Below the pieces are notes generated by a model. It had not been told where the DNA came from. It searched no databases and saw nothing but the letters and a program-made list of their open reading frames with translations. Positions 35,102 through 44,366 of a stretch of 64,000 nt of DNA are shown one piece after another; the first letter of the stretch is position 1, and each line of letters opens with the position of its first letter. The stretch lies in contig JAFGRU010000036.1 of assembly GCA_016934985.1 (NCBI GenBank), positions 27,100 through 91,099 of the forward strand, given 5' to 3'. The DNA comes from Deltaproteobacteria bacterium (lineage in GTDB: Bacteria; Desulfobacterota; Desulfuromonadia; Desulfuromonadales; JAAYDE01). The position numbers were made by a program, and so were the translations under genes.

Positions 35102-35128
35102 TTATCGTCGTAAAAGAGTAGAACTTTA
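35102..35128 (-). promoter_or_regulatory. Sigma-28 promoter upstream of flgF
   Basis: On the minus strand TAAAGTTC (35121-35128; 7 of 8), 11 bases, GACGATAA (35102-35109; 7 of 8 to GCCGATAA). The start is expected near 35095, 34 bases before the flgF ATG. This makes flgFGAHIJ transcribable by FliA as well as by read-through from motA. Confidence 0.8.
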
Positions 35129-35150
35129 ATTTTTTCTCGCGATCGACCAA

Positions 35151-35618
35151 TCAATGCACGGTAGCTTTGTTAACTTGGAGAGCGATATGGGTCAACTTGG
35201 CGATCTGGTCCACCTCGTCAGATGAAAGACTCAGGACTTCGGCAATTTCTTCATTCTTCAAACCCCGTTTCAACAGACAGGGAGCATAACGATACTTGTC
35301 CGGCACCTGCCGGTCCGGAACCCCTTCCCTGAGCTTTTTTTTGGTCTCGGCCTCGAAAATCGCATCGCCAAAAGGATTGGACTCTTCAACAGCTTCGGGG
35401 CGACGATCCGCCAGGGGGGGTGAAAGTTTTTTGGCGGAAGACTCCAGAAGAAGACGGACTTCTTTTCGGCTGCGCCGCAGCCTGACGACCAGGAACAGGG
35501 TCACAAAAAGAGCCACCAGGCAGAACACGCTGAGTCCGATAATCAGCGCTCCAGCAGGGTCAATCATGACAATTTCACGGATTTTTTCAGACAACTGCAT
35601 GGAAACCACTTTTTTCAC
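35151..35618 (-). CDS. DUF2802-like membrane protein in the flagellar operon
   Basis: A 155-residue protein with one membrane helix near the N-terminus (about 25-47), then an Arg/Lys-rich stretch and a C-terminal helix-turn-helix-like segment (about 108-150, YRYAPCLLKRGLKNEEIAEVLSLSSDEVDQI). That segment matches the DUF2802 pattern found in flagellar loci of proteobacteria. Function unknown. It sits between fliA and flgF. The first codon is GTG; an ATG six codons later is also possible. Confidence 0.7.
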   Translation of the reverse strand: MKKVVSMQLSEKIREIVMIDPAGALIIGLSVFCLVALFVTLFLVVRLRRSRKEVRLLLESSAKKLSPPLADRRPEAVEESNPFGDAIFEAETKKKLREGVPDRQVPDKYRYAPCLLKRGLKNEEIAEVLSLSSDEVDQIAKLTHIALQVNKATVH

Positions 35619-35628
35619 CCGACAAGTT

Positions 35629-36378
35629 CTACTTGCGTGAGGATTTGAAAATATTCTGAAGTTTCACTTTCAGGCGAATCAGGGCCTGACTGTGAATTTG
35701 GGAAACCCGACCTTCAGTGATGTTTAAGATTTCTGCGATCTCTTTCTGAGTACAATCTTCATAGTAGTAGAGTGAGACCACCAGACGTTCTTTCTCGGAA
35801 AGATTCTTAATCTGCTCGGCCAGGATCTCGGCCAGCTCGTTTTCTTCAAAAACCTGATGAGGGTTTTCGCTCTCCGGATCCTCAAGTTTGTCATAAAGAG
35901 ACTGGCCGTCCTCGGAGGACGACATGGTTTCCTCCAGGCTGATCAGGCTCAAATGGCTGACTTCGGTGAGGAGCTTGTGGTACTGATCCAGGGAGAGCTC
36001 CAAACCGCGGGCTATTTCTTCCTCGGAAGGAGAACGGCCCAACTGGTTTTGCAGCTTGTTGAGAACTCCACAAAGACGGCTGTACTTTTCCCGACCGGAA
36101 CGAGATGCCCAATCCATGCGCCGGACCTCGTCCAGGACCGCGCCCCGAATCCTCTGTTCGGCAAAGGTTTTAAAGAGTACCCCTTTGGACGGATTGAAAC
36201 GGTGCGCCGCATCCACCAAACCAAGGCGCGCTGCGCTGACCATCTCATCCCGGTTCAGATACCCGGGGACCTGAGTCCTTAGCCGGTCAACCCAGAAGTC
36301 AATCATGGAAAGATGACTCTGAATCAACCTGTTGATATCTTCGGGCCCCCAGGTCGGGTAGGCGGCTTCCAGAGTCAA
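35629..36378 (-). CDS. fliA: RNA polymerase sigma-28 factor FliA
   Basis: A 249-residue flagellar sigma factor. Region 2 reads DEMVSAARLGLVDAAHRFNPSKGVLFKTFAEQRIRGAVLDEVR; region 4 ends QKEIAEILNITEGRVSQIHSQALIRLK. It recognises the TAAA-N15-GCCGATAA-type sites found before flgF, flgM and fliC and is inhibited by FlgM. Its ATG overlaps the flhG stop. Confidence 0.97.
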   Translation of the reverse strand: MTLEAAYPTWGPEDINRLIQSHLSMIDFWVDRLRTQVPGYLNRDEMVSAARLGLVDAAHRFNPSKGVLFKTFAEQRIRGAVLDEVRRMDWASRSGREKYSRLCGVLNKLQNQLGRSPSEEEIARGLELSLDQYHKLLTEVSHLSLISLEETMSSSEDGQSLYDKLEDPESENPHQVFEENELAEILAEQIKNLSEKERLVVSLYYYEDCTQKEIAEILNITEGRVSQIHSQALIRLKVKLQNIFKSSRK

Positions 36379-37298
36379 ACTCTTCCCCCCTCATTGACCA
36401 TCAGGAATTTTTTCCAGAAGAACTGAAGAGAACCGTTGAGATGCATATCCACCGGGAGAGACACCAGGCACTGGGCCAGAGTTTCGAAAGCGGAGCTGCT
36501 GCGGCCGTCGGGCAACAACTCGACAATAGGCTTCTGGCGCCGGAGTGATTCCCGCATCTTTTTATCAAAAGGTATGCAACCCAGATAGTTGATGGAAATG
36601 TTCAGAAAACGGTTGGCTACCATGGTCAGCTTCTGGAAGACATCCAAACCCTCCTCAGCATCCTTGACCACGTTGACAACCAGATGGAATTTTTTCTGCT
36701 GGTACTCGAGGGAGAGAAGTTTCATAAGAGTGTAGGCATCGGTAATCGAAGCCGGGTCCGAAGTGGCAATGACCAGAATTTCATTAGCAGCGGCGTTGAA
36801 ATAGGTTACGTTCTCAGAGATCCCCGCCTCGGTATCGACGAGAACAATCTCGAAATCTTCATCAAGGGATTCAAGGCCTTCGATAAATTGGATTTTCTGC
36901 AGACTGTTGAGATGAGTTACCTGCTGTAAACCCGAACCGGCGGGAAGAATTTTCACGCCTGAAGGTCCCTCGACAAGAATGTCGTTGAGACTGACTTCAC
37001 CTTTGAAAAAATGATTGAGATTGTATTCCGGGGTTAGTCCGTATACGACATCGATGTTGGCAAGTCCCAGATCCGCGTCAATAATAAGCACCCGTCTCCC
37101 CATGCGAGCCAGGGAAATGCCCAGGTTGGCAACCACTGCCGTTTTGCCGACACCCCCTTTCCCGCTGGTTATGGAAATCACTTTGGTCGGCCTGGAAAAG
37201 CGGTTTATTTCCGCGACGGAGCTGTCTCCCACCCCGGAGAACCGGTTTAGGCTGCGCAGGGTTTTGGCCTGATCGGAAGAGTTAACAGTGAAAGTCAT
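36375..37298 (-). CDS. flhG: MinD-like ATPase FlhG
   Basis: A 307-residue ParA/MinD-type ATPase that sets flagellar number and antagonises FlhF. It has the deviant Walker A motif SGKGGVGKTAVVANLG at about 45-60, LIIDADLG and LVDTEAGIS. The C-terminus lacks a clear MinD amphipathic helix. The start ATG at 37298 follows flhF by 10 bases. Confidence 0.93.
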   Translation of the reverse strand: MTFTVNSSDQAKTLRSLNRFSGVGDSSVAEINRFSRPTKVISITSGKGGVGKTAVVANLGISLARMGRRVLIIDADLGLANIDVVYGLTPEYNLNHFFKGEVSLNDILVEGPSGVKILPAGSGLQQVTHLNSLQKIQFIEGLESLDEDFEIVLVDTEAGISENVTYFNAAANEILVIATSDPASITDAYTLMKLLSLEYQQKKFHLVVNVVKDAEEGLDVFQKLTMVANRFLNISINYLGCIPFDKKMRESLRRQKPIVELLPDGRSSSAFETLAQCLVSLPVDMHLNGSLQFFWKKFLMVNEGGRV

Positions 37299-37308
37299 AT
37301 TCTGGTCC

Positions 37309-38550
37309 CTACATCTTTCCTAAAATAAAATCTGTGATATTAATGGGTTCGGCAATCAGAAGATCTTCCGGAACGCGCTGCCCGTTGGTCAGAAAAGAAA
37401 CCGGTAGACTCTGGCAGGCAGGAACGTTCAAAAGAACGCCGCAATCCTCGCATTCATCCAGCTTGGTAAAAATGAGATTATTAAGCGGCATTTTCCCAAA
37501 AGTCCGGATGGTTTCGAGCAGGTCCTTTTCCCTGGTCTGCGCCGCAAGCACGAGATGGTTTTCTACCCCGCTCCCTGCCCCTAAAAACGTGTTAAGCTCA
37601 TTAATTTTCACCACATCCTTCGGGCTCCGACCAGCCGTATCGATAAGAATGAGATCCTTATCCTTATGCTTGGCAAAAGCCTGATCGAGCTGTTCCGGGC
37701 TGAAAACAACCTCCACCGGGAGATTCATGATTTCACCATAAACCTTCAGTTGTTCAACCGCTGCAATCCTGTAGGTATCGATGGTTACAAGGGCCACACT
37801 ACCTTTAGTGCGGAATAAATATTCAGCCGCCAACTTGGCCATGGTGGTCGTTTTCCCAACCCCGGTGGGGCCTATCAAAGCCACCTTTCTGGGCCCATTA
37901 TCCTGAGCAGTCAGAGGCCCGGAAACACTGATAAGATCCGCAACCGTTTCCACCAGAAATGCCTCAAAAAATTTTTCGTCCTCCAATTGGGCCTCTGAAT
38001 ACTTGGCCCGGGCGCAGGAAACAATGGTTTCCGCGACCTCGGCCTGGACCCCGGCTTCCAGCAATCTGGAAATCATAAAACCGGAGGACGCAGCCTTCTT
38101 AACAGTCGCTGGCATGGATGGCGGTACAACCTGGGGCATCTGAACCGCCTTGCCGGAAAACTCGCGAAAAAGCTCCTTCAATTCATTGAGTTCCGTCTGA
38201 ATGCTTTTGATTTCCTGTCCGGCAAGCTGGCTCTTGATCTGTTCAATTTCCCTTGCCAGAGGGTTGATCCCGACAATTTCCTCCTGTTCCGGGACCACTG
38301 TGTCCGGTTCATTGTCACAAACCTCAAGCGGGATGGGCATCTTTTTCTTTTTGGGCACAGGGGGCTTCTGTACACTCAACTCCGGAGAGTCTTTGGCCGC
38401 AGTGATTTCCAGATAGGATTTCCCCAACAAACCAAGGCCTTTTTTCCGGACCGTCCGAGTGGACAAAATCAGGGCGTCAGGCCCAAGAGTTTCCTTGATC
38501 TTCTGCAGCCCGGAGGCCATATCTTCGGATTCAAACACTTTAACTTGCAT
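37309..38550 (-). CDS. flhF: Flagellar SRP-like GTPase FlhF
   Basis: A 413-residue GTPase that fixes the polar site of the flagellum. It has a basic N-terminal B domain, a linker rich in Pro and Lys, and an NG domain with GPTGVGKTTTMAKLAA (G1), DTYRIAAVEQL, DTAGRSPKD (G3) and TKLDE (G4). Its start overlaps the end of flhA by 11 bases. The presence of flhF and flhG suggests polar flagellation. Confidence 0.95.
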   Translation of the reverse strand: MQVKVFESEDMASGLQKIKETLGPDALILSTRTVRKKGLGLLGKSYLEITAAKDSPELSVQKPPVPKKKKMPIPLEVCDNEPDTVVPEQEEIVGINPLAREIEQIKSQLAGQEIKSIQTELNELKELFREFSGKAVQMPQVVPPSMPATVKKAASSGFMISRLLEAGVQAEVAETIVSCARAKYSEAQLEDEKFFEAFLVETVADLISVSGPLTAQDNGPRKVALIGPTGVGKTTTMAKLAAEYLFRTKGSVALVTIDTYRIAAVEQLKVYGEIMNLPVEVVFSPEQLDQAFAKHKDKDLILIDTAGRSPKDVVKINELNTFLGAGSGVENHLVLAAQTREKDLLETIRTFGKMPLNNLIFTKLDECEDCGVLLNVPACQSLPVSFLTNGQRVPEDLLIAEPINITDFILGKM

Positions 38551-40624
38551 TTAAACTCACCGTCCCTATGGACCTGACCTTCAGATGCGGGGCAATCTCA
38601 TTATGAGACAGCACGATCAGACTGGGCAGGTAACGTTCGGTCAACCTTTTGACATGAGGACGAAGGACCGGTGTACAGAGAAGAACGGGGGTGGCATCAG
38701 CACTGAAATGATTGATTTTCTCCCCCAGCTTTTCAATAAGGTCCTGGGCTGTTTTCGGCTCGAGAGCCAAATAACTGCCGTCGCCGGAATGGTGAAGAGA
38801 GCTCTGAATCGTTTCCTCCAGGCCCCGGTCAAATGCGATCAGGGGCAAGGTCCCGTCAGACTTCACCAGACGCGAACTGATGGAACGCGCCAGGGCCTGA
38901 CGCACATATTCCGTCAGGGAGTCGGGATCCTGAACCGAAGCGCCCCGGTCAGCCAGGGTTTCAAGGATTGTTCTCAGGTCTCTTATCGCCACGTTTTCCC
39001 TCAAAAGGTTTTTCAAAACATGCATAATGGAACCCAGGGAAAGAAGATTGGGAACCAGTTCAGTTACCAGTTTGGGATATTGCTTGGAGAAGTTATCCAG
39101 CAAATTCTGTACCTCTTGCCGGCCCAGAAGTTCATGGGCATGTTGCTTGATTATTTCACTGATGTGGGTCGCGACAACCGTGGTGCCGTCAACCACGGTA
39201 TAGCCGCTCATCTGTGCATGATCTTTTTTGTCCTCGGAAATCCATGTGGCCGGCAGCCCGAAGGTGGGCTCTATGGTTGCGATGCCCTTGAGTTTTTCCG
39301 TCGCCCCTCCAGGATTCATGGCCAGGCAATGCCCCGGCAGAATCTCCCCGGAACCGATATTGACACCTTTAAGGAGAATGGCGTATTCATTGGGCTTGAG
39401 CTGCAGATTATCCTTGATATGAACCGGTGGGACAATGAAGCCCTGCTCCAAGGCAAACTGTTTCCGTATCGACCTGATTCGCCCCAGAAGCTCGCCGTCA
39501 CGCTCCGCATCGACAAGGGGGATAAGCCCGTATCCGACCTCAAGTTCCAACAGGTCGACGGTCAGCATTTCCTCATAGTTTTCTTCCTTGGGCGCCAGGG
39601 CCCCAGTGGGGATTTGCTCTGCCTGTTCTTTTTCTTTTGCCTTGGTGGCCTGAACTTTCCGGGCCAGAAACGCGAGGAGAACCGAGATCAGGAGAAATGA
39701 AACATGAGGCAGCCCCGGAATCATGGCAAAACAGAAGAGAATTCCGGAAACCACCCACATGGCCCTCGGATTGAGAGTGAACTGCCCTTTGAGTTCGGTG
39801 CCGAAATCGCTGGTTCCAGCGGTACGTGTTACTAGAATACCGGCGGCCGTGGAGATGATTAGAGCCGGAATCTGACCGACAAGGCCGTCCCCAACTGTCA
39901 GGATTGTATAGTTGGAGGCCGCCTGAGCCATGGGCAGGCCCTTCTGCACGACGCCGATGACAAAGCCCGCACCAATGTTGATCATGGTGATGAGAATCCC
40001 GGCAATGGCATCCCCCCGCACAAATTTGCTGGCACCGTCCATAGCCCCGTAAAAATCGGCTTCCTGGGAAATTTCCTTGCGCCGGCTACGGGCCTCCTTA
40101 TCATCGATAAGACCGGCGTTGAGGTCAGCATCAATGGCCATCTGCTTCCCGGGCATGGCATCCAGGGTGAAACGGGCCGCAACCTCAGCTACCCGGCCGG
40201 CACCTTTGGTGATAACCATGAAATTGATCACCACCAGGATGAGAAAAACAACAATCCCGACGACATAATCGCCGCCGACGACAAACTGTCCAAAAGCCTG
40301 GATAACACTTCCTGCTGCGGTCGGACCCTCCTCCCCGTGCAGAAGAATCAAGCGGGTAGAGGCAACATTGAGAGAAAGCCTGAAAAGGGTGGTCGCCAGT
40401 AAAACAGACGGAAAGACAGAAAATTCCAGTGCCTTGAAAGTATAAAGGGAGATGATCAGAATGAGCAGGGCAATGGTGATATTCAGTGCCAGAAAAATGT
40501 CAAGCAGAATGGTCGGCAGGGGGATAATCATGACCATAAGAATGGCCACAATCCCCACCGAAACCAGGATATCGCTTCGTCCCAGCAACCCCGGCAAGCG
40601 CCGAATATCAATAGCGTCAATCAT
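38540..40624 (-). CDS. flhA: Flagellar export gate protein FlhA
   Basis: A 694-residue export protein with eight N-terminal membrane helices. The FHIPEP loop has SRRKEISQEADFYGAMDGASKFVRGDAIAGI. A large cytoplasmic C-domain docks chaperone-substrate complexes. The length is normal. Its ATG overlaps the flhB stop. Confidence 0.98.
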   Translation of the reverse strand: MIDAIDIRRLPGLLGRSDILVSVGIVAILMVMIIPLPTILLDIFLALNITIALLILIISLYTFKALEFSVFPSVLLATTLFRLSLNVASTRLILLHGEEGPTAAGSVIQAFGQFVVGGDYVVGIVVFLILVVINFMVITKGAGRVAEVAARFTLDAMPGKQMAIDADLNAGLIDDKEARSRRKEISQEADFYGAMDGASKFVRGDAIAGILITMINIGAGFVIGVVQKGLPMAQAASNYTILTVGDGLVGQIPALIISTAAGILVTRTAGTSDFGTELKGQFTLNPRAMWVVSGILFCFAMIPGLPHVSFLLISVLLAFLARKVQATKAKEKEQAEQIPTGALAPKEENYEEMLTVDLLELEVGYGLIPLVDAERDGELLGRIRSIRKQFALEQGFIVPPVHIKDNLQLKPNEYAILLKGVNIGSGEILPGHCLAMNPGGATEKLKGIATIEPTFGLPATWISEDKKDHAQMSGYTVVDGTTVVATHISEIIKQHAHELLGRQEVQNLLDNFSKQYPKLVTELVPNLLSLGSIMHVLKNLLRENVAIRDLRTILETLADRGASVQDPDSLTEYVRQALARSISSRLVKSDGTLPLIAFDRGLEETIQSSLHHSGDGSYLALEPKTAQDLIEKLGEKINHFSADATPVLLCTPVLRPHVKRLTERYLPSLIVLSHNEIAPHLKVRSIGTVSLNAS

Positions 40625-41682
40625 GCTTTTCTGCCCTTAATATTGTAAACATAAGCTAAAATCTCGGCCACGGCCTTGAACAATTCCTCCGGTATTTCAG
40701 CACCGAGATCGACTTTGTGCAAAGCCCGCGCCACAGGTACGTTCTCTACCATAGGGATACTGTTTTCCTTTGCAATTTCACGTATTTTCATGGCCACTTG
40801 ATCTGCACCTTTGGCCACAACCGTAGGTGCCCCCATCTCATCACGACGATAGGCCAGGGCTACGGAAATATGAGTCGGATTGGTGACTACCACATCCGCC
40901 TTGGGAACTTCGGCCATCATCCTTTTGCGGGCCATCTGCTGCTGAATGGCGCGGATACGAGCCTTGATGTAAGGGTCGCCTTCGGTTTCCTTGAATTCTT
41001 CTTTCTGTTCCTGCTTGGTCATCTTCATCCGCTCCTCCATTTCCCAGCGTACATACAGAAAATCGAGAATGCCGAGCACAATCAGAATCCCGCAGGTTTT
41101 CATCAGCACCAGTCCGGAAACCCGGCCCAGGAACCGGATGGTCTCGAAAACATCCATGTGAACAAGGGAAAGGGCTTCTGAAAATTCCGCTCTGACGGTC
41201 TTATAGGCGACAAAACCGACCAACATCACCTTGGCAAGGGATTTGAGCAGTTCGACAAAAGACCGCTTGGAAACTATTCGGGACAAGCCCTGAATCGGGT
41301 TGAGTTTGTTGAGGTCAGGCTCGAGGGGTTTAGAGGTGAACAACCAGCCGATCTGAAGGAAGGTTGCCAAAAATCCGACTATCATGCACAGAAGCAGAAG
41401 AGGCGCCAGCAGAAGCGCCATCTTGCCGATAACCAAAAGCGCCAGATTAACTGAAGACACCGGCGTGACGACAAAACTGCCGGATAGGGAAAGCAACTCC
41501 TGGGTCAACAGGGACAAATTTTCCCAGAAAGTCGGACAATAAAAGAACCACAACAACAGGAAGGCGGAAAGAAGCAGGGCGCTCTGCACTTCTTTGCTTT
41601 GCGCGACCTGCCCTTTTTCCCTGAACTCCTTGCGCCGCTTCGCGCTTGCTTGCTCTGTCCGTTCCTGTTGGTCGTCAGCCAT
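40621..41682 (-). CDS. flhB: Flagellar export switch protein FlhB
   Basis: A 353-residue export protein with four membrane helices and a C-terminal switch domain. The autocleavage site is intact as TNPTH, followed by ISVALAYRRDEMGAPTVVAKGAD. It cuts itself and, with FliK, changes export from hook to filament proteins. The shorter FlhB-like protein at 16.2 kb lacks this site. Confidence 0.97.
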   Translation of the reverse strand: MADDQQERTEQASAKRRKEFREKGQVAQSKEVQSALLLSAFLLLWFFYCPTFWENLSLLTQELLSLSGSFVVTPVSSVNLALLVIGKMALLLAPLLLLCMIVGFLATFLQIGWLFTSKPLEPDLNKLNPIQGLSRIVSKRSFVELLKSLAKVMLVGFVAYKTVRAEFSEALSLVHMDVFETIRFLGRVSGLVLMKTCGILIVLGILDFLYVRWEMEERMKMTKQEQKEEFKETEGDPYIKARIRAIQQQMARKRMMAEVPKADVVVTNPTHISVALAYRRDEMGAPTVVAKGADQVAMKIREIAKENSIPMVENVPVARALHKVDLGAEIPEELFKAVAEILAYVYNIKGRKA

Positions 41683-41690
41683 CTAATTCC

Positions 41691-42467
41691 TCAAAATAAC
41701 TGAAAAACTTCCAGAATATTCCTTGAAAGGGAGTGAAACTCGCGATTCATAAGCGCTACAGTCAAATCGAGGGTCAGGCTCATGCCAATGAATGCCAGAC
41801 CGATATTGACCGGAAAAGAAAGCATAAAAACATTTAACTGCGGGAAAATCCTCGCCATCAAGCCAAGCACCAGCCCTGAAAGAAGAAGCACCGCCAGAAT
41901 AGGGGCGCTTATTTTCGCCCCGAGAATGAAAATGCTGCCGGCCATCTCCAACAGATACGGAATAGCCTCTCCAGTAAAATCGAGCTTTCCGGGAGGCAAC
42001 AGATGAAACGATTCGACAATGGCCCGAATGAAAATGTGATGAGCATCGACGGCGAGAAAAACCAGAATGGCAATAATATTCTGCATCTGGGACACCAGGG
42101 AAATCTGCGTCTGGTTCTGCGGATCGAAAATGTTGGCGGCGGCAAATCCCATCTGGTAACCAATGATGGTCCCGCCGAATTCCGCGGCAATAAATATGAA
42201 GCGGGCCAGCAGGCCGATCAGGACTCCAAGAAGGGCCTCTTTGCAGACTATAAAGGCCACCGTCATGGGCCGGAAGTCGATCCCCCGGCTGAAGGGCTCG
42301 AGAACCGGAAAAAGAGCCAGGGTAATAACCAAAATCAAACAGATGCGGACCTTGGCCGGGACCTGCGCACCGCTGAAAACCGGCAGGGCACCGAGCAAAG
42401 CTGCAACCCTGACCGTACAGACCAGATAGCTTTGAAATTGATCGATTGGAATGAGTTGAATTTCCAC
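41691..42467 (-). CDS. fliR: Flagellar export protein FliR
   Basis: A 258-residue membrane protein of the export gate, with about six hydrophobic helices, VRVAALLGALPVFSGAQVPAKVRICLIL and FGGTIIGYQMGFAAANIFDPQ. It starts with GTG at 42467, just after the fliQ stop, and has little Shine-Dalgarno, suggesting coupled translation. Confidence 0.95.
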   Translation of the reverse strand: MEIQLIPIDQFQSYLVCTVRVAALLGALPVFSGAQVPAKVRICLILVITLALFPVLEPFSRGIDFRPMTVAFIVCKEALLGVLIGLLARFIFIAAEFGGTIIGYQMGFAAANIFDPQNQTQISLVSQMQNIIAILVFLAVDAHHIFIRAIVESFHLLPPGKLDFTGEAIPYLLEMAGSIFILGAKISAPILAVLLLSGLVLGLMARIFPQLNVFMLSFPVNIGLAFIGMSLTLDLTVALMNREFHSLSRNILEVFQLF

Positions 42468-42475
42468 TGTCGAAC

Positions 42476-42745
42476 TCAGGGCCCGATGAGGGGGATGCCT
42501 TCAAAAATCCCCCGGGTGAATGCCAGGATAACCTTGATGATCCAGGGCCCGAAAAGCAGCAGGGAGACCAGAACCCCAACGATTTTGGGGACAAATGTCA
42601 TGGTCTGTTCATTGATCTGGGTGGCGGCCTGAAAGAGACTGATTATTAGACCGATGACCAGGGCCGCAACCAGCATAGGCGCGGAAACAAGGAGGATGGT
42701 TTCAATGGCTTTTCGTCCGAGGTCGACAACAAATTCAGGGCTCAT
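42476..42745 (-). CDS. fliQ: Flagellar export protein FliQ
   Basis: An 89-residue protein with two membrane helices (IETILLVSAPMLVAALVIGLIISLFQAATQINEQTMTFVPK), the standard FliQ layout. It is part of the FliPQR export channel. Confidence 0.96.
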   Translation of the reverse strand: MSPEFVVDLGRKAIETILLVSAPMLVAALVIGLIISLFQAATQINEQTMTFVPKIVGVLVSLLLFGPWIIKVILAFTRGIFEGIPLIGP

Positions 42746-42782
42746 CTTCAGATCCCCGGGCCAGAGCCCGCATAAGGTTTAT

Positions 42783-43526
42783 TTAAATAAAACTGCGCAC
42801 CAGCGATCCGACAACCAGAGTCCACCCATCGACGAGAACAAAGAGCAACAGCTTAAACGGAAGGGAGATAATGACCGGTGGAAGCATCATCATCCCCATG
42901 GACATAAGAACCGAGGCCACGACCATGTCGATCACCAAAAATGGGATGAAGATCATAAAACCGATCTGAAAAGCCCGCGTGAGTTCGGAGATCATGAACG
43001 ACGGTATCAGTGTCATGGTCGAAATGTCCTCCGGTTTTTCCGGCTCAGGTTTCCCGGTAATTTCCATGAAAAGAGCAAGGTCCTCCTCCCGAGTCTGGGA
43101 AAACATAAATTCTCTGACCGGAGCTACGGCGCTTTTTAAAGCTTCCCCCTGGCTTATCTTATCGTTAATAAAAGGCTGGATCGCTTTGTCATTAACCTGA
43201 GTCCAGACCGGAGCCATAATGAAAAAGGTCAGGAAAAGAGCGAGCCCGATAATGACCTGGTTGGGGGGCATCTGTTGCGTGCCCATGGCATGGCGAACAA
43301 ACGAAAGGACAATAACGATACGGATAAAAGCCGTTGTCATCAGGAGGATGGCCGGAGCAACGGAAAGGACCGTCAGCATGATTAAAATCTGGACCACGGT
43401 CGATGCTTGCCCTCCCTCCTGGGCTCCACCGAAGCCCAGAGTCAGGGTGGGAAAGGGTTCGGCCCATACCGCCACGGGAAGGCAGAGGAGCAAAAGCAGC
43501 AGAATGAAAAACCCCCATTTTTTCAT
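42783..43526 (-). CDS. fliP: Flagellar export protein FliP
   Basis: A 247-residue channel protein with a cleavable signal peptide (about 1-22) and four later helices. Its signatures are TAFIRIVIVLSFVRHAMGTQQMPPNQVIIGLALFLTFF and FLVIDMVVASVLMSMGMMMLPP. Its start overlaps the fliO stop (ATGA). Confidence 0.97.
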   Translation of the reverse strand: MKKWGFFILLLLLLCLPVAVWAEPFPTLTLGFGGAQEGGQASTVVQILIMLTVLSVAPAILLMTTAFIRIVIVLSFVRHAMGTQQMPPNQVIIGLALFLTFFIMAPVWTQVNDKAIQPFINDKISQGEALKSAVAPVREFMFSQTREEDLALFMEITGKPEPEKPEDISTMTLIPSFMISELTRAFQIGFMIFIPFLVIDMVVASVLMSMGMMMLPPVIISLPFKLLLFVLVDGWTLVVGSLVRSFI

Positions 43527-44053
43527 TTCAATTCCTCAAGATGGGCCTGCACTTCATCCTCAAAGGATGTTTTCTTAATGGCCGGCCCCATTTTCGATAT
43601 CAGCTCCACTCGATCGGCCCCAACTCCCAGAAGCAGTTCTTCCCCTCGCACCTCCACCAGGCAGAGAGCCTTTTTCGGCCCCAGAGAACGCATCTCCACG
43701 ACCTTGATAATTCCGGACTTACCACCGCCGGGCATCAATTTGAACCCTTTGCGGCTAAGAGCATAAAAAAGCAGGAAAATCCCCAGCACCAACCCCAGGG
43801 CGATAACCAGGCGCAGACCGGCCATGGGGAACACCGAATCCGGTGTCTCCGTTGCAGGAGCCGCTATAGCCAGGCTGGGGACCAACAGCTGGAAAAGCAA
43901 AAGACGCAGGACGCATAAAGACCATTTACCTTTTGTCGAGCCATATGCCGTTGCCGCGAAGAAAATGCGCAGGCCACCACCAGGACTAAAAATGCCTTTT
44001 AAAGAACTTTTATTCTTCAAGTTTTTCAATTCTTTCCGCAGGGCTGATAACAT
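43523..44053 (-). CDS. fliO: Flagellar assembly protein FliO
   Basis: A 176-residue protein that helps FliP assemble. It has a hydrophobic N-terminal segment (about 46-64), then a membrane helix (about 78-100) and the conserved FliO patch SGIIKVVEMRSLGPKKALCLVEVRGEELLLGVGADRVELI. The first ATG lies 44 bases inside fliN and has a poor Shine-Dalgarno, so the true start may be a TTG a few codons later. Confidence 0.88.
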   Translation of the reverse strand: MLSALRKELKNLKNKSSLKGIFSPGGGLRIFFAATAYGSTKGKWSLCVLRLLLFQLLVPSLAIAAPATETPDSVFPMAGLRLVIALGLVLGIFLLFYALSRKGFKLMPGGGKSGIIKVVEMRSLGPKKALCLVEVRGEELLLGVGADRVELISKMGPAIKKTSFEDEVQAHLEELK

Positions 44054-44366
44054 CCGTCAGACGCAGCCCGAACTTGTCGTTGACCAGCACCGGCTCACCC
44101 TTGGCGATAAGTTTGGAATTAACGTAAAGATCAAGGGGTTTGCCAGCAGCCTTATCCAGCTCGACAACATAGCCATCCTGCATCTGGAGCAGATCCTTGA
44201 CCAGGATGCGGGTCCTTCCGACTTCAACGGATATCTCCAGAGGAACATCGAGAAGGAAATCTATGCTGCGCTGAGGAGCGGCAGATTCTTTTCCCCCATC
44301 TTTTTCAGGGGCAACGTCCCGGGCCACTGCCTCATTTACGTTTTCAAAAACCTTATCTTCTTCCAT
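44010..44366 (-). CDS. fliN: Flagellar motor switch protein FliN
   Basis: A 118-residue C-ring protein. The C-terminal SpoA domain has DVPLEISVEVGRTRILVKDLLQMQDGYVVELDK and a final NDKFGLRLTDVISPAERI. The N-terminal 30 residues are acidic and variable. It overlaps fliM by 14 bases. Confidence 0.96.
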   Translation of the reverse strand: MEEDKVFENVNEAVARDVAPEKDGGKESAAPQRSIDFLLDVPLEISVEVGRTRILVKDLLQMQDGYVVELDKAAGKPLDLYVNSKLIAKGEPVLVNDKFGLRLTDVISPAERIEKLEE

